A stretch of DNA of 64,000 nt from CAXMRP01 sp965216515 (lineage in GTDB: Bacteria; Pseudomonadota; Alphaproteobacteria; Rhizobiales; Afifellaceae). The position numbers and the translations under genes are program-made. The notes beneath the pieces were generated by a model, which was not told the origin of the DNA, did not search any database, and was given only the letters and a program-made list of their open reading frames with translations. Location: contig OZ244173.1 of the NCBI GenBank assembly GCA_965216515.1, positions 2,108,001 through 2,172,000 of the forward strand, read 5' to 3'. Position 1 is the first letter of the stretch. Every line of letters starts with the position of its first letter. Positions 11,015-20,013 of the stretch are shown in pieces.

Positions 11015-12700
11015 TTACGCAAACAGCCCGTGGAGGTACCAGGCCGGATCGCCGGTCCCCGGGGAGCCAGCTGAGCCGCCGGGACCGCCGGTCCAGGGTT
11101 CGGCGCGGTAGACCCAGTAGCGCCGCCCGTCGCCATCCTCGATCCGGTAATAGTCGCGCACCTCGCCGCCGCCGGCGGGCGCCCGCCACCATTCCGGTGC
11201 AATCCGCTCCGGCCCTTCCGCCGCCGCCACGTCATACAGCGCCCGCCGCCAGCGAAACCGCAGGGGTGGCCCGCCCGGCAGCCCGGCCACCACTTCGATT
11301 CGCTCCGGCCGCGCAAACAGGCGCAACGGCCGCTCCGGCGGTGTCTCCATCCGCCCATCGGGCATCACCCACGCCGCGGCGGTCATGCCGGCGCCGGCCC
11401 GGCCCGGCGGCTGCATGGTGACCGCACGCTCGGGAATATGGCTTTCCACTCGCAGCGGCCGGGCGATACGGGCAAGGCCGAGCCGGGCGCCGAGCCGGTC
11501 GACGAGCGCCTCGAAATCGTCATCCTGTTTTGCGCCGCCGGCAAGATCGGTCTGGACCGCATCACGCGTCTCCGCCTCCACCACGCACAGCCGCATCATG
11601 TCGAAGCCGTGGCCGCCGGCATTGAACACGTCATGCGCCGTGTCGAAGGTCTCGCCGACCGCGTCGAGCCGTTCGCGGAACAGCGCCACGATGGTCGCCG
11701 GATCACGGATCGGCCGCGCCGTGCCCACCGCCGCGCGTATCACCTCGCCGTCGGTCCGGAAGAGCGAAAGTTCCACCATCTGCGCACCCACGCCCCGCGC
11801 CTCCAGCACCGGACCGAGCCGTCCCGCCAGAACACGAATCGTCGCCGCCACGCTGTCAGCACCACTCACCGGTTCGGCGAACCGCCGCTCCGCGCTCAGC
11901 ATCGGCACCGGCCGGCGTGGCGACAGCGGTTCGTCCTCGTGCCCCAGCGCCTGATCGAGCCGTCGCAGCAACCCGGCTCCGAACCGGGTAGAGAACGGCG
12001 CCCGCGGCTGACCGGCAAGCTGACCGACACGCTTCAGGCCAAGCCGGTCGAGAAGCGCCAGCTGGGCATCGGAAAGCCGCAGCGCCGCCACCGGCAATTC
12101 GGCCAGCAGGTCGCGCTCGGCGCCCCGGGCAATGAAGGCCGCCTGCGCATCCGGGTCGCCGAAGCGCGCCAGCGCCCAGGCCGCCCCGGCCGTCGCGGCG
12201 ATGGCGGCGCTGGCCTGAAAGCCGCGCCCGGCAAGCCGCGACAGGAGATCGGCGCGCAGGCCCTGCTCGCCGCCGAACAGATGGGCGCAGCCGCTGATGT
12301 CGAGAAACAGCCCGGCCCCCGGCGCCGGTGCCTCGCCATCCCCGGTCAGGTCCGGCGCGTCGAGTGCAACCAGCGGCGTATAGCGGTCGCACCAGTCGGC
12401 GATGTGGTTGAGAAGCTTGAGATCGGCGGCGGGGTCGGCCGGATGGACGGCCACGGAACCGGCGATCGCCCGCGCATCGGCAAGCGGCATGCCGGCGCCC
12501 AGCCCCAGCGCCGCCGCCGCCGCATTGACGGCGGAAAGCCGCAGCGCATTGTTGATCTTTTCCGCCACGACCACCGGCCGCCCCGCCGCCGCCGACCGGC
12601 CGCGGCGGCCGGAACGCACCGGCCGGGCCAACCGGTCTGTCGGCAGCGACGGCAGCCACAGGCTGAGGATACGGCTGTCCCTATCGCGCAACGACGGCAT
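11015..12700 (-). CDS. imuB: ImuB, catalytically inactive Y-family polymerase-like mutagenesis protein
   Basis: A 561-residue Y-family homologue that acts as adaptor between ImuA, the beta clamp and DnaE2 in SOS mutagenesis. ATG 12700 gives the family N-terminus RILSLWLPSLPTDRL; the place where active Y-family polymerases carry a metal-binding DxD block has no such acidic residues, as is known for ImuB. The fingers/palm (INNALRLSAVNAAAAALGLG, GLFLDISGCAHLFGG) and little-finger-like regions follow. It overlaps imuA by 20 bases. No dnaE2 follows: the next gene downstream is convergent, so DnaE2 must be encoded elsewhere. Confidence 0.92.
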   Translation of the reverse strand: MPSLRDRDSRILSLWLPSLPTDRLARPVRSGRRGRSAAAGRPVVVAEKINNALRLSAVNAAAAALGLGAGMPLADARAIAGSVAVHPADPAADLKLLNHIADWCDRYTPLVALDAPDLTGDGEAPAPGAGLFLDISGCAHLFGGEQGLRADLLSRLAGRGFQASAAIAATAGAAWALARFGDPDAQAAFIARGAERDLLAELPVAALRLSDAQLALLDRLGLKRVGQLAGQPRAPFSTRFGAGLLRRLDQALGHEDEPLSPRRPVPMLSAERRFAEPVSGADSVAATIRVLAGRLGPVLEARGVGAQMVELSLFRTDGEVIRAAVGTARPIRDPATIVALFRERLDAVGETFDTAHDVFNAGGHGFDMMRLCVVEAETRDAVQTDLAGGAKQDDDFEALVDRLGARLGLARIARPLRVESHIPERAVTMQPPGRAGAGMTAAAWVMPDGRMETPPERPLRLFARPERIEVVAGLPGGPPLRFRWRRALYDVAAAEGPERIAPEWWRAPAGGGEVRDYYRIEDGDGRRYWVYRAEPWTGGPGGSAGSPGTGDPAWYLHGLFA

Positions 12701-13676
12701 GCCCGGCAACAATCTCAGGCCCGGCAGACGAAGACCCGACAGACGAAGGCTCGGAAAGGGCCGCCGCGGTGGCGGCGCGTTCGACAAACCGGCACCTGCC
12801 GGGATCCCATTCCAGGACGGCATCGCCGGCCCGGCCCCGGCGGCTCTTTTCCAGGGTCAATCGCCAGGCCGCACGCCCGACGCCGTCGGCCAGCAGCCCG
12901 AGCGCGCCCGAGGGTGCCGGCCGCACCCGCCAGCGGGTATCCGCCGCGCTCGGCGTCGCGCCGGCGCCGGCGCTGTTGCCGCTCAGCCGCAGCAGGAAGC
13001 CGGTCACGCCATGGGTCCGCGCCCGCAGGGCCAGCCGTCGGCTTGTCGTCAGGTCGATATCGTCGCCGCCACGGCGGATTTCGCACACGGCATGGGCAAC
13101 GCCCCGGCAGGCCAGGGCCGCCTCCAGCGCCCACAGCGCATCGCCGGTGCGGTCGACCCGCACCCGCACAACCCGCGCCGGATCGAAACCGAGCGCGGCA
13201 AGTCCCGGTGCATAAAGGCCGCCGGCCTCTTGCGCCGCATCGCCGGCGCTGATCCACAAAAGCGCCGCTGCATCCCGGCCGCCCCCATTCCGCTGCCCGC
13301 CGGCGCGCGACCGGGCCAGCAGCGCCAGCACGAAACCGGCCGCCGCCGCCCCGTCCCGCGCCTCCATGGCCCGCACGTCATGAAGTGCGGCCCGCAAAAG
13401 ACCGCCGCCGACAAGCGTGTCGACACGCGGCACCCCGAACCGGATCAGGCCGTCATCCCGTGCCGCCCCGGCGACAGCCGGCCCGCAGCCATGGCGCGCT
13501 TCGCGACCATCCGGTGAAACCGGATCGTCCGCGCCACCACCCACCACCCACGGCCGGCCGGCCCGGACGCCGGTTTCCGCCAGCGCGCCGTCAAACCGGC
13601 CCTCCAGACGGGCAATATCCCGGCGCAGGCGCGAAAGCGTCGCCTCGGCCCCGCCGGATTCGCGGATGCGAGCCAT
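12681..13676 (-). CDS. imuA: ImuA, RecA-like inducible mutagenesis protein
   Basis: A 331-residue RecA/SulA-related protein that works with ImuB in translesion synthesis. The conserved middle (FGVPRVDTLVGGGLLRAALHDV, then AGFVLALLARSRAGG, ALLWISAGDAAQEAGGLY and LGFDPARVVRVRV, given here in pieces) matches alphaproteobacterial ImuA. The N-terminal 70 residues and the C-terminal tail are less conserved. A LexA box lies 28-42 bases upstream of the ATG, so expression is expected to be DNA-damage inducible. It is the first gene of an imuA-imuB transcript. Confidence 0.9.
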   Translation of the reverse strand: MARIRESGGAEATLSRLRRDIARLEGRFDGALAETGVRAGRPWVVGGGADDPVSPDGREARHGCGPAVAGAARDDGLIRFGVPRVDTLVGGGLLRAALHDVRAMEARDGAAAAGFVLALLARSRAGGQRNGGGRDAAALLWISAGDAAQEAGGLYAPGLAALGFDPARVVRVRVDRTGDALWALEAALACRGVAHAVCEIRRGGDDIDLTTSRRLALRARTHGVTGFLLRLSGNSAGAGATPSAADTRWRVRPAPSGALGLLADGVGRAAWRLTLEKSRRGRAGDAVLEWDPGRCRFVERAATAAALSEPSSVGSSSAGPEIVAGHAVVAR

Positions 13677-13703
13677 GGTTCAGAATCCTGCTGACAGGCA
13701 TAT

Positions 13704-13718
13704 GTTCTATCTTTGTTC
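13704..13718 (+). promoter_or_regulatory. LexA (SOS) box of imuAB
   Basis: GTTC TATCTTT GTTC is an exact match to the alphaproteobacterial LexA consensus GTTC-N7-GTTC. It starts 28 bases upstream of the imuA ATG (minus strand) and lies in the divergent region shared with the plus-strand small ORF at 13970. Confidence 0.88.
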
Positions 13719-13969
13719 TCATGATTCCGGAATTGCCCGCCGGAGTCAAGACAGGCAGCAGGAACGCCGGCAAAGGTGTCAGCCGGGTGTCGGCACGGAT
13801 TCAAGCCGCGATCGGAACGATTGACCTTCGGCAACCGCCGCGCCGGTCCGGCCGGTCACTCCGCCCCCCCTTCACGGCCTGTTGACCGGCGCCGGCGAAA
13901 ACCGCTTGCCCAAACCGGCAAATCAGCCGACACTTGGCCAATCGGAAACAACGGAAAGGAGGTGATCCA

Positions 13970-14044
13970 ATGTCGAGTGAGACTTCGGTGATGTCGAAAG
14001 GCCTTGGATGGACGACGGATATGAGGGAGCAGCCTCTCTTCTGA
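13970..14044 (+). CDS. Candidate 24-residue small protein with an extended Shine-Dalgarno
   Basis: A short ORF starts ATG 13970 and ends TGA 14042-14044; the peptide begins MSSETSVMSKGLGWTTD and ends EQPLF. The 15 bases 13954-13968 (GAAAGGAGGTGATCC) are complementary to the complete 3' tail of bacterial 16S rRNA, with AGGAGG seven bases before the ATG. A hairpin closes the unit 73 bases later. No hydrophobic segment or known domain is seen. It could be a real microprotein, a leader peptide or the translated part of a regulatory RNA; I do not recognise the family. Confidence 0.5.
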   Translation: MSSETSVMSKGLGWTTDMREQPLF

Positions 14045-14117
14045 CCGCGCCACCTTCGATCCGGTTCCCGGTTCGGGCCGGACGGCACACGAACTCACGA
14101 ATTCAGCAATTCAAGAC

Positions 14118-14145
14118 GAAGGGCCGCGCGGCTGTGCGGCCCTTC
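14118..14145 (+). terminator. Hairpin closing the small-ORF transcript
   Basis: GAAGGGCCGC and GCGGCCCTTC form a perfect 10-bp stem with an 8-base loop, followed by ACATTTGA. It could also serve lysE on the other strand, but it lies 72 bases past that gene's stop. The T tract is poor on both sides. Confidence 0.5.
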
Positions 14146-14217
14146 ACATTTGAGCGCCCCGTCATCTCGCCGCCACCCCGCCGCCATCGAACACCGGCGG
14201 CGCTCGCTGGCCGGCGT

Positions 14218-14859
14218 TCAGCCCGTCCGGGTGAGCAGGATCTTCACCGCGAACGCCCCGAAGATACCGGCGAACAGATAGTCGATCGCCCTTGAAACCC
14301 GCCGGTTGCCCCGCAACAGCCGCGAGAACCGGTCGGCCGCCAGCACCATGGCGCAGGTGATCGGCATCGCGAAGGCGATGAAATAAAATCCGAGAAAGGC
14401 CAGTTTGCCCGGCGCGTGGGGATCGCCGGCGGAGACGAACTGGGGCAGGAAAGTGACAAAGAACAACACAATCTTGGGGTTCAGCAGATTGACCCCGAAG
14501 GCCGTCAGCCACGTCGCCAGCAGAGGCTGGCGCGGTTGCGTGCCCTGTTCCAGCGTCAGCGCCGAACCGCTCCGCAACGCCTGCACCGCCAGCCACACCA
14601 GATAGAGCGCCCCGGCGAGCTTGACGACGAAGAAGGCCTTCGGCGAGGCGGCCAGCAGGGCCGACAGGCCAAAGGCCGCCGCCATGGTGTGCACCACCAG
14701 CCCGCTGGAGGCGCCCAACACCGCGGTCAGCCCGGCCAGCCGCCCCTGGGTCAGCGCCCGGCTCAAGAACAGGGTCATGTCCGGCCCCGGCGTGATCGTC
14801 AGGATGAAGGCGGCAAGCGAAAAGGCTGCAAATATGCCAGCCGACGGCAGAAATTCCAT
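14218..14859 (-). CDS. LysE/RhtB family amino-acid exporter
   Basis: A 213-residue inner-membrane protein with about six hydrophobic segments. The LysE/RhtB signature TITPGPDMTLFLSRAL is at residues 22-37, and NLLNPKIVLFFVTFLPQF is typical of the middle of the family. ATG 14859 is used because residues coded upstream are Pro/Gly/Arg-rich and not family-like. It would export amino acids such as homoserine, threonine, lysine or arginine. Its place 635 bases from argG hints at arginine metabolism, but this is inference. Confidence 0.87.
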   Translation of the reverse strand: MEFLPSAGIFAAFSLAAFILTITPGPDMTLFLSRALTQGRLAGLTAVLGASSGLVVHTMAAAFGLSALLAASPKAFFVVKLAGALYLVWLAVQALRSGSALTLEQGTQPRQPLLATWLTAFGVNLLNPKIVLFFVTFLPQFVSAGDPHAPGKLAFLGFYFIAFAMPITCAMVLAADRFSRLLRGNRRVSRAIDYLFAGIFGAFAVKILLTRTG

Positions 14860-15064
14860 GGCATGCCCTCCCGGCGGCGCCGACAGCACGCCGGGCCGCC
14901 CCCTCACCTAGCGCGTCGGCCGGTTCGGGGAAACCGGATTCATGCTTATTTGCTGCGCGCGCCGGTTGCTTGCGGTCACCGGGACGGACAGGCGGGCCAG
15001 CGGTCAGCGAACGGCAGGCCGGCCGAAGCAACGGCCGGCCGGAACGGGAATTCGCCGGTTGCGG

Positions 15065-15271
15065 TTAGCGCGACAAACGTGCCGCACGGCGGTCGAAAGC
15101 GAGCTTCTTGAGGCGCAGCGCTTCCATCTGCCGCTCCAGCCCGTCATGTGGTTGGCAGGCGGTGCGCGCCCGGATCGCGGCACGGCGCGCCTGTCGCTTC
15201 GGATCGGAAATGACCGATTCCGCGATCGCGAGGATGGCGAGGACGGCGAGGCCGAAAACCAGGACAATCAT
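15065..15271 (-). CDS. Small single-pass membrane protein next to argG
   Basis: A 68-residue protein with one N-terminal membrane helix (MIVLVFGLAVLAILAIAES) and a strongly basic cytoplasmic tail rich in Arg and Lys with a heptad-like pattern (LERQMEALRLKKLAFDRRA). A GGAG lies nine bases before the ATG. It is divergent from argG with 223 bases between the start codons. I recognise no named family; the charge pattern resembles small inner-membrane anchor proteins. Confidence 0.5.
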   Translation of the reverse strand: MIVLVFGLAVLAILAIAESVISDPKRQARRAAIRARTACQPHDGLERQMEALRLKKLAFDRRAARLSR

Positions 15272-15494
15272 GGCGCGTCTCCAAAGCAGGCGTTGCGTTC
15301 AATGTGCGCCGATCATCGCCGGTCGCCGTTGAACCGGCCGTGAAACGGCGATTCATCCGCCGTTCATGTCGTCGCGCCGCCGGCGCGATGCGGCCGCTGG
15401 ACGCGCCGGTCCGGCAACGCTTGCCGCAACGCAGGCCCCTGACTATAACGGCGCGTCTCGCCGTTGCCCGGCGCCGCAAACACTCAGGATTGCC

Positions 15495-16727
<1,233 letters not shown>

Positions 16728-16841
16728 ACGAACCGTTCACCGGTTGAGCGCCCGGATAACCGAATTGTCACCGGGATTCGCGGCCCGGCGGTGGTATCCT
16801 TTCGCACATGACCCGAAGCGGGTCCGATGAGGGAGGAGATC

Positions 16842-17762
16842 ATGACATACTGTTTCAAAGCCCTTGGCACCGAAAAACCCCGTGCAAAACATTCCGGGAC
16901 GCGGATAGGCAGCCTGGCGCGGATGGTCACGCTGGCCGCCGGTCTCGGCCTGCTGGCCGCCTTGCCTGATCCCGCCACCGCCCAGTCCGATCCGCCGACC
17001 CGCGCCATCACCCAGATCGCCGGCGACCTCTACCGCTTTCAGAACAATTTCCACTATTCCGTCTTCCTGGTCACGCCCGATGGCGTCATCGCCACCGATC
17101 CCATCAATGCGGAGGCCGCCACATGGCTGAAGGAGGAAATCAAGACCCGGTTCGGCCAGCCGATCCGCTATGTGGTCTACAGCCACGACCATGGTGACCA
17201 CATTTCCGGCGGCGAGGTGTTCGCCGACGACGGCGCGCTGATCGTCGCCCATGCCCAGGCGGCTGTCGACATCGCCGACAACAATGTGCCGACCGCCGCG
17301 CCCGATATCACCTTCACCGACGAACTGTCGCTGACGCTGGGCGGCAAGACCGTCCACCTCGCCTATCTCGGCAAGAGCCATTCCGACAATCTGATCGTCG
17401 CCCACTTCCCCGACGAGCGCACGCTCTTCACCGTCGATTTCATCTCCGCCAAGCGGCTGCCCTTCCGCACCCTGCCGGACTATTACATGCCCGACGCCAT
17501 CACCGCCATCGAGCGCGCCGCGGCTTTTGATTTCGACATCCTGGCGCCGGGCCACGGCGCCCTCGGCACACCCCAGGATGCGCGCGACCACGCCCAGTAT
17601 CTGAAGGACCTGAAAGCCGCCGTCGAAGAGGCAATCGCCGCCGGCAAGTCGCTGGAAACGATGCAGGCGGAGATCACGCTCGACGCCTACAAGGACTGGG
17701 GTTCCTACGCTGACTGGCGCACCCAGAACATCGAGGGCATGCACCGCATCCTCACCCAATAG
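16842..17762 (+). CDS. Exported MBL-fold metallo-hydrolase
   Basis: A 306-residue protein with an N-terminal signal peptide (hydrophobic stretch around residues 25-45, ending ATAQS) and a metallo-beta-lactamase fold. The metal-binding motif HDHGDH is at about residues 112-117, and a second metal site is GHG in LAPGHGALG. ATG 16842 has GGGAGGAG four to eleven bases upstream. The family is broad (quinoprotein-relay SoxH-like or lactonase-like hydrolases), so substrate cannot be given. Confidence 0.85.
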   Translation: MTYCFKALGTEKPRAKHSGTRIGSLARMVTLAAGLGLLAALPDPATAQSDPPTRAITQIAGDLYRFQNNFHYSVFLVTPDGVIATDPINAEAATWLKEEIKTRFGQPIRYVVYSHDHGDHISGGEVFADDGALIVAHAQAAVDIADNNVPTAAPDITFTDELSLTLGGKTVHLAYLGKSHSDNLIVAHFPDERTLFTVDFISAKRLPFRTLPDYYMPDAITAIERAAAFDFDILAPGHGALGTPQDARDHAQYLKDLKAAVEEAIAAGKSLETMQAEITLDAYKDWGSYADWRTQNIEGMHRILTQ

Positions 17763-17776
17763 GCCGGCAGATCCGC

Positions 17777-17804
17777 GGGCGGCACGGGAAAACCGGCGCC
17801 GCCC
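17777..17804. terminator. GC-rich hairpin between convergent MBL and iolB genes
   Basis: GGGCGGC pairs with GCCGCCC around a 14-base loop in the 66-base gap between two convergent stop codons. It may work in both directions; there is no T tract. Confidence 0.3.
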
Positions 17805-17828
17805 CGGGCGGTTTCAGGGGCGCCGTCC

Positions 17829-18632
17829 TCAGGCCTCAAGCAGCCATTCGTGCGCCGGCTGGTTGTGGAAGCGCCAGACCCGCTTCGGCCCGGCCATGAC
17901 GTTCAGATAATACAGATCATAGCCGTGGATCGCCGCGCAGGGATGATAGCCGCGCGGCACCAGGGTGACGTCCCCGTCCTCCACCGCCATGGTCTCGTCC
18001 AGGCTGCCATCGTCGGTATAGACCCGCTGGAAGGCAAAGCCCTGGGGCGGGTTGAGCCGGTGGTAATAGGTCTCTTCCAGCAGCGATTCATGGGGTAGAT
18101 TGTCGGTGTCGTGCTTGTGGGAGGGATAGGAGGAGGTGTTGCCTGCCGGCGTGATCACCTCCACCACCAGCAGCCCGTCGGCCGGCTCCGTCTCCGGCAG
18201 GATGTTGGCGACGTGGCGCACATTGTGGCCGGTGCCGCGCACCTCCTGGCTCACATCGTCGGGCCTGATCAGCCGCGGCCCGTGGCCGCCCGCGCCGCCC
18301 GGCGCCGAGCACACCGCCAACTCCACCGGCGTCTGCGCCCTCGCCTTCCAGCGCGATCCCGCCGGCACATAGACCGACCACGGCTTGCCGTCGAACGGCG
18401 ACATCCGCCCGCCGATGACGCCGAAATCTTCTTCCCCGCCGGTCACCGCCGCCTTGCCGGAAATCAGCACCAGGCAGACCTCCCGCGCGCCGGTGTCCGC
18501 GCCCACCGTCTCGCCGGCGGCAAGCCTGACCACATCGAACCCGACATGGGTCCAGCCGGCCGTCTGCGGCGTGACATGGATGACCCGGTGATGGCTATCG
18601 GGTTGTGAGGGTTTGATCAGGAGGTGTGACAT
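17829..18632 (-). CDS. iolB: 5-deoxy-glucuronate isomerase
   Basis: A 267-residue bicupin enzyme of myo-inositol catabolism that converts 5-deoxy-D-glucuronate to 2-deoxy-5-keto-D-gluconate. Family motifs include SYPSHKHDTDNLPHESLLEE (metal-binding His/Glu of the C-terminal cupin) and a C-terminal YYLNVMAGPKRVWRFHNQP. Length is normal. The rest of the iol set (iolC, D, E, G) is not beside it; a Gfo/Idh/MocA oxidoreductase 1.4 kb away is the only possible partner. The gene seems to stand alone. Confidence 0.93.
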   Translation of the reverse strand: MSHLLIKPSQPDSHHRVIHVTPQTAGWTHVGFDVVRLAAGETVGADTGAREVCLVLISGKAAVTGGEEDFGVIGGRMSPFDGKPWSVYVPAGSRWKARAQTPVELAVCSAPGGAGGHGPRLIRPDDVSQEVRGTGHNVRHVANILPETEPADGLLVVEVITPAGNTSSYPSHKHDTDNLPHESLLEETYYHRLNPPQGFAFQRVYTDDGSLDETMAVEDGDVTLVPRGYHPCAAIHGYDLYYLNVMAGPKRVWRFHNQPAHEWLLEA

Positions 18633-18777
18633 GCAATTCGATCCGTAAACGTGTCCCGTCGGGCCATGCTAGACCCGATCCGATGTCAGGAACAGACCGA
18701 TGGGGATAGCCGGCAGGCAGCCCGCCGAGATTGCGCACCCCGCAATTGCCTTCCGGGCGAGGGGCGCGGTCCGGCCT

Positions 18778-19437
18778 TCAGCCCCCGGGCTGTTTGACCA
18801 TGCGCAGATACGGCAGTTTGGCTTCGAAACTGCCGTGCTGGGCCCGCGCCTCGTCGTCGGACACGGCCGGCACCACGATCACGTCATCGCCGTGGGTCCA
18901 GTTGGCCGGCGTGGAGACCTTGTGGTCGTAGGTCAGTTGTACGGAATCCAGCACCCGCAGCAGTTCGTCGAAGTTCCGGCCCGTGGTCATCGGGTAGGAC
19001 ATGTGCATTTTGATCTTCTTGTCCGGGCCGATCAGGAACACGGTGCGCACCGTCTCGTTGTCGACAGCGGTCCGGCCCTCAAACGAATCGCCGGCTTCCG
19101 AACCCAGCATGCCGTAGAGCTTGGACACTTTGAGTTCGGGATCGCCGATCATCGGATAGCCGACCGACTGGCCCGTCGCCTTGACGATGTCCTCTTTCCA
19201 GGCTTGGTGGGATTCTACCGGATCGACGCTGATACCAATGATCTTGCAGTTCCGCCTGGCGAATTCCTCCGCGATACCGGCCATGTGGCCGAGTTCGGTG
19301 GTGCAGACCGGCGTGAAGTCCTTGGGGTGGGAGAACATGATCGCCCAACCATCACCGATCCATTCGTGAAAACTGATCGGCCCTTCGGTGGTGTCAGCCG
19401 TGAAATCCGGTGCGGTGTCGTTGATCCTGAGGTTCAT
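18778..19437 (-). CDS. 1-Cys peroxiredoxin (Prx6 family)
   Basis: A 219-residue cytoplasmic thiol peroxidase. The peroxidatic Cys45 sits in SHPKDFTPVCTTELG, the Prx6 form of the active site, and the C-terminal half carries the Prx6 extension (ANWTHGDDVIVVPAVSD). There is no resolving Cys in the usual 2-Cys positions. It would reduce hydrogen peroxide and organic hydroperoxides. The start has GGAG upstream and family-like residues (MNLRINDTAPDF). Confidence 0.93.
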   Translation of the reverse strand: MNLRINDTAPDFTADTTEGPISFHEWIGDGWAIMFSHPKDFTPVCTTELGHMAGIAEEFARRNCKIIGISVDPVESHQAWKEDIVKATGQSVGYPMIGDPELKVSKLYGMLGSEAGDSFEGRTAVDNETVRTVFLIGPDKKIKMHMSYPMTTGRNFDELLRVLDSVQLTYDHKVSTPANWTHGDDVIVVPAVSDDEARAQHGSFEAKLPYLRMVKQPGG

Positions 19438-19642
19438 GAAATTTCTCCTGTCGCAGAATGAGGCCGGTCACCGGCATGGCCCTCCGGCCGGGCCGTCCGC
19501 GACAGCCCCGGCGCCCGCCATGCCGCATATCGGCGGTGCTGGATAATGATCCCTGATGTGGCGCAGGCGGCGGCACCCGTCAATGGGCTTGCCGAAGCCG
19601 ACGCCCACACATTTGTACCCGATGGTGATTGCCCCCAAACCA

Positions 19643-19671
19643 AAACACCCCGCCGTTGCAGCGGGGTGTTT
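19643..19671 (-). terminator. Rho-independent terminator of the DUF1127 gene
   Basis: On the minus strand an 11-bp perfect stem (AAACACCCCGC with GCGGGGTGTTT) around a 7-base loop is followed by TTTGGTTTGG. It begins 36 bases after the DUF1127 stop. Confidence 0.85.
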
Positions 19672-19707
19672 CAGGTCTCGATCCGCTTGTTGGCGGACGG
19701 TTTGCGC

Positions 19708-19860
19708 TCAGACATTGACTTCAGAGGCAACCCGCGGGATCTCGAAGCGCTCGATGCCGAGATCGTGAAGCTGTGCATTGTCGAGGCGCGACAGGGCCTT
19801 GACGGTCTGGTTGTAGGAACGCCAGCGGCGGATTTTCTTGCTGATCGTGGATACCGACAT
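19708..19860 (-). CDS. DUF1127 small basic protein
   Basis: A 50-residue protein starting MSVSTISKKIRRWRSYNQTV with the family core LSRLDNAQLHDLGIERFEIPR. DUF1127 (YjiS-like) proteins are small, Arg-rich and abundant in Alphaproteobacteria; in Rhodobacter one member (CcaF1) binds RNA and takes part in stress-linked RNA turnover, others in agrobacteria affect phosphate and carbon uptake. ATG 19860 has a GGAG seven bases upstream. The gene is followed at once by a strong terminator and is thus monocistronic. Confidence 0.88.
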   Translation of the reverse strand: MSVSTISKKIRRWRSYNQTVKALSRLDNAQLHDLGIERFEIPRVASEVNV

Positions 19861-19972
19861 GGGACACTCCATCAAGTTTTCGATTGTGAGGAAGAGCGGA
19901 ATGTTGCACCGTCTTGAGCGCCACATAGTCACCGGGGCGGCGCCGGAAAAGCGCTAATTCCTCAATCCTGAT

Positions 19973-19987
19973 ATGCAGATTATGCAT
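19973..19987. promoter_or_regulatory. Short palindrome between DUF1127 and the Gfo/Idh/MocA gene
   Basis: ATGCA-GATTA-TGCAT is a 5-bp inverted repeat with a 5-base centre, 27 bases upstream of the plus-strand oxidoreductase start and in the divergent promoter region. It may be an operator half-site pair; the repeat is short enough to arise by chance. Confidence 0.25.
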
Positions 19988-20013
19988 GGCTTTTGTTCTG
20001 AGATATCAAGGGC

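Noticed and set aside
12711..12758. Short 15-base-period repeat in the imuA/imuB overlap
   Set aside because: It codes a Leu/Gly-rich stretch upstream of the chosen imuB start and a Ser-rich stretch in imuA; it looks like harmless low complexity rather than a functional element.
11438..13252. Long plus-strand frame opposite imuB and imuA, 604 codons
   Set aside because: Composition is Arg/Pro/Gln-rich low complexity, typical of antisense frames in high-GC DNA, and imuAB on the other strand is certain.
13801..14098. Minus-strand frames of 80-95 codons in the imuA-lysE gap
   Set aside because: Atypical composition, no ribosome site, and they run antisense to the small ORF with the strong Shine-Dalgarno.
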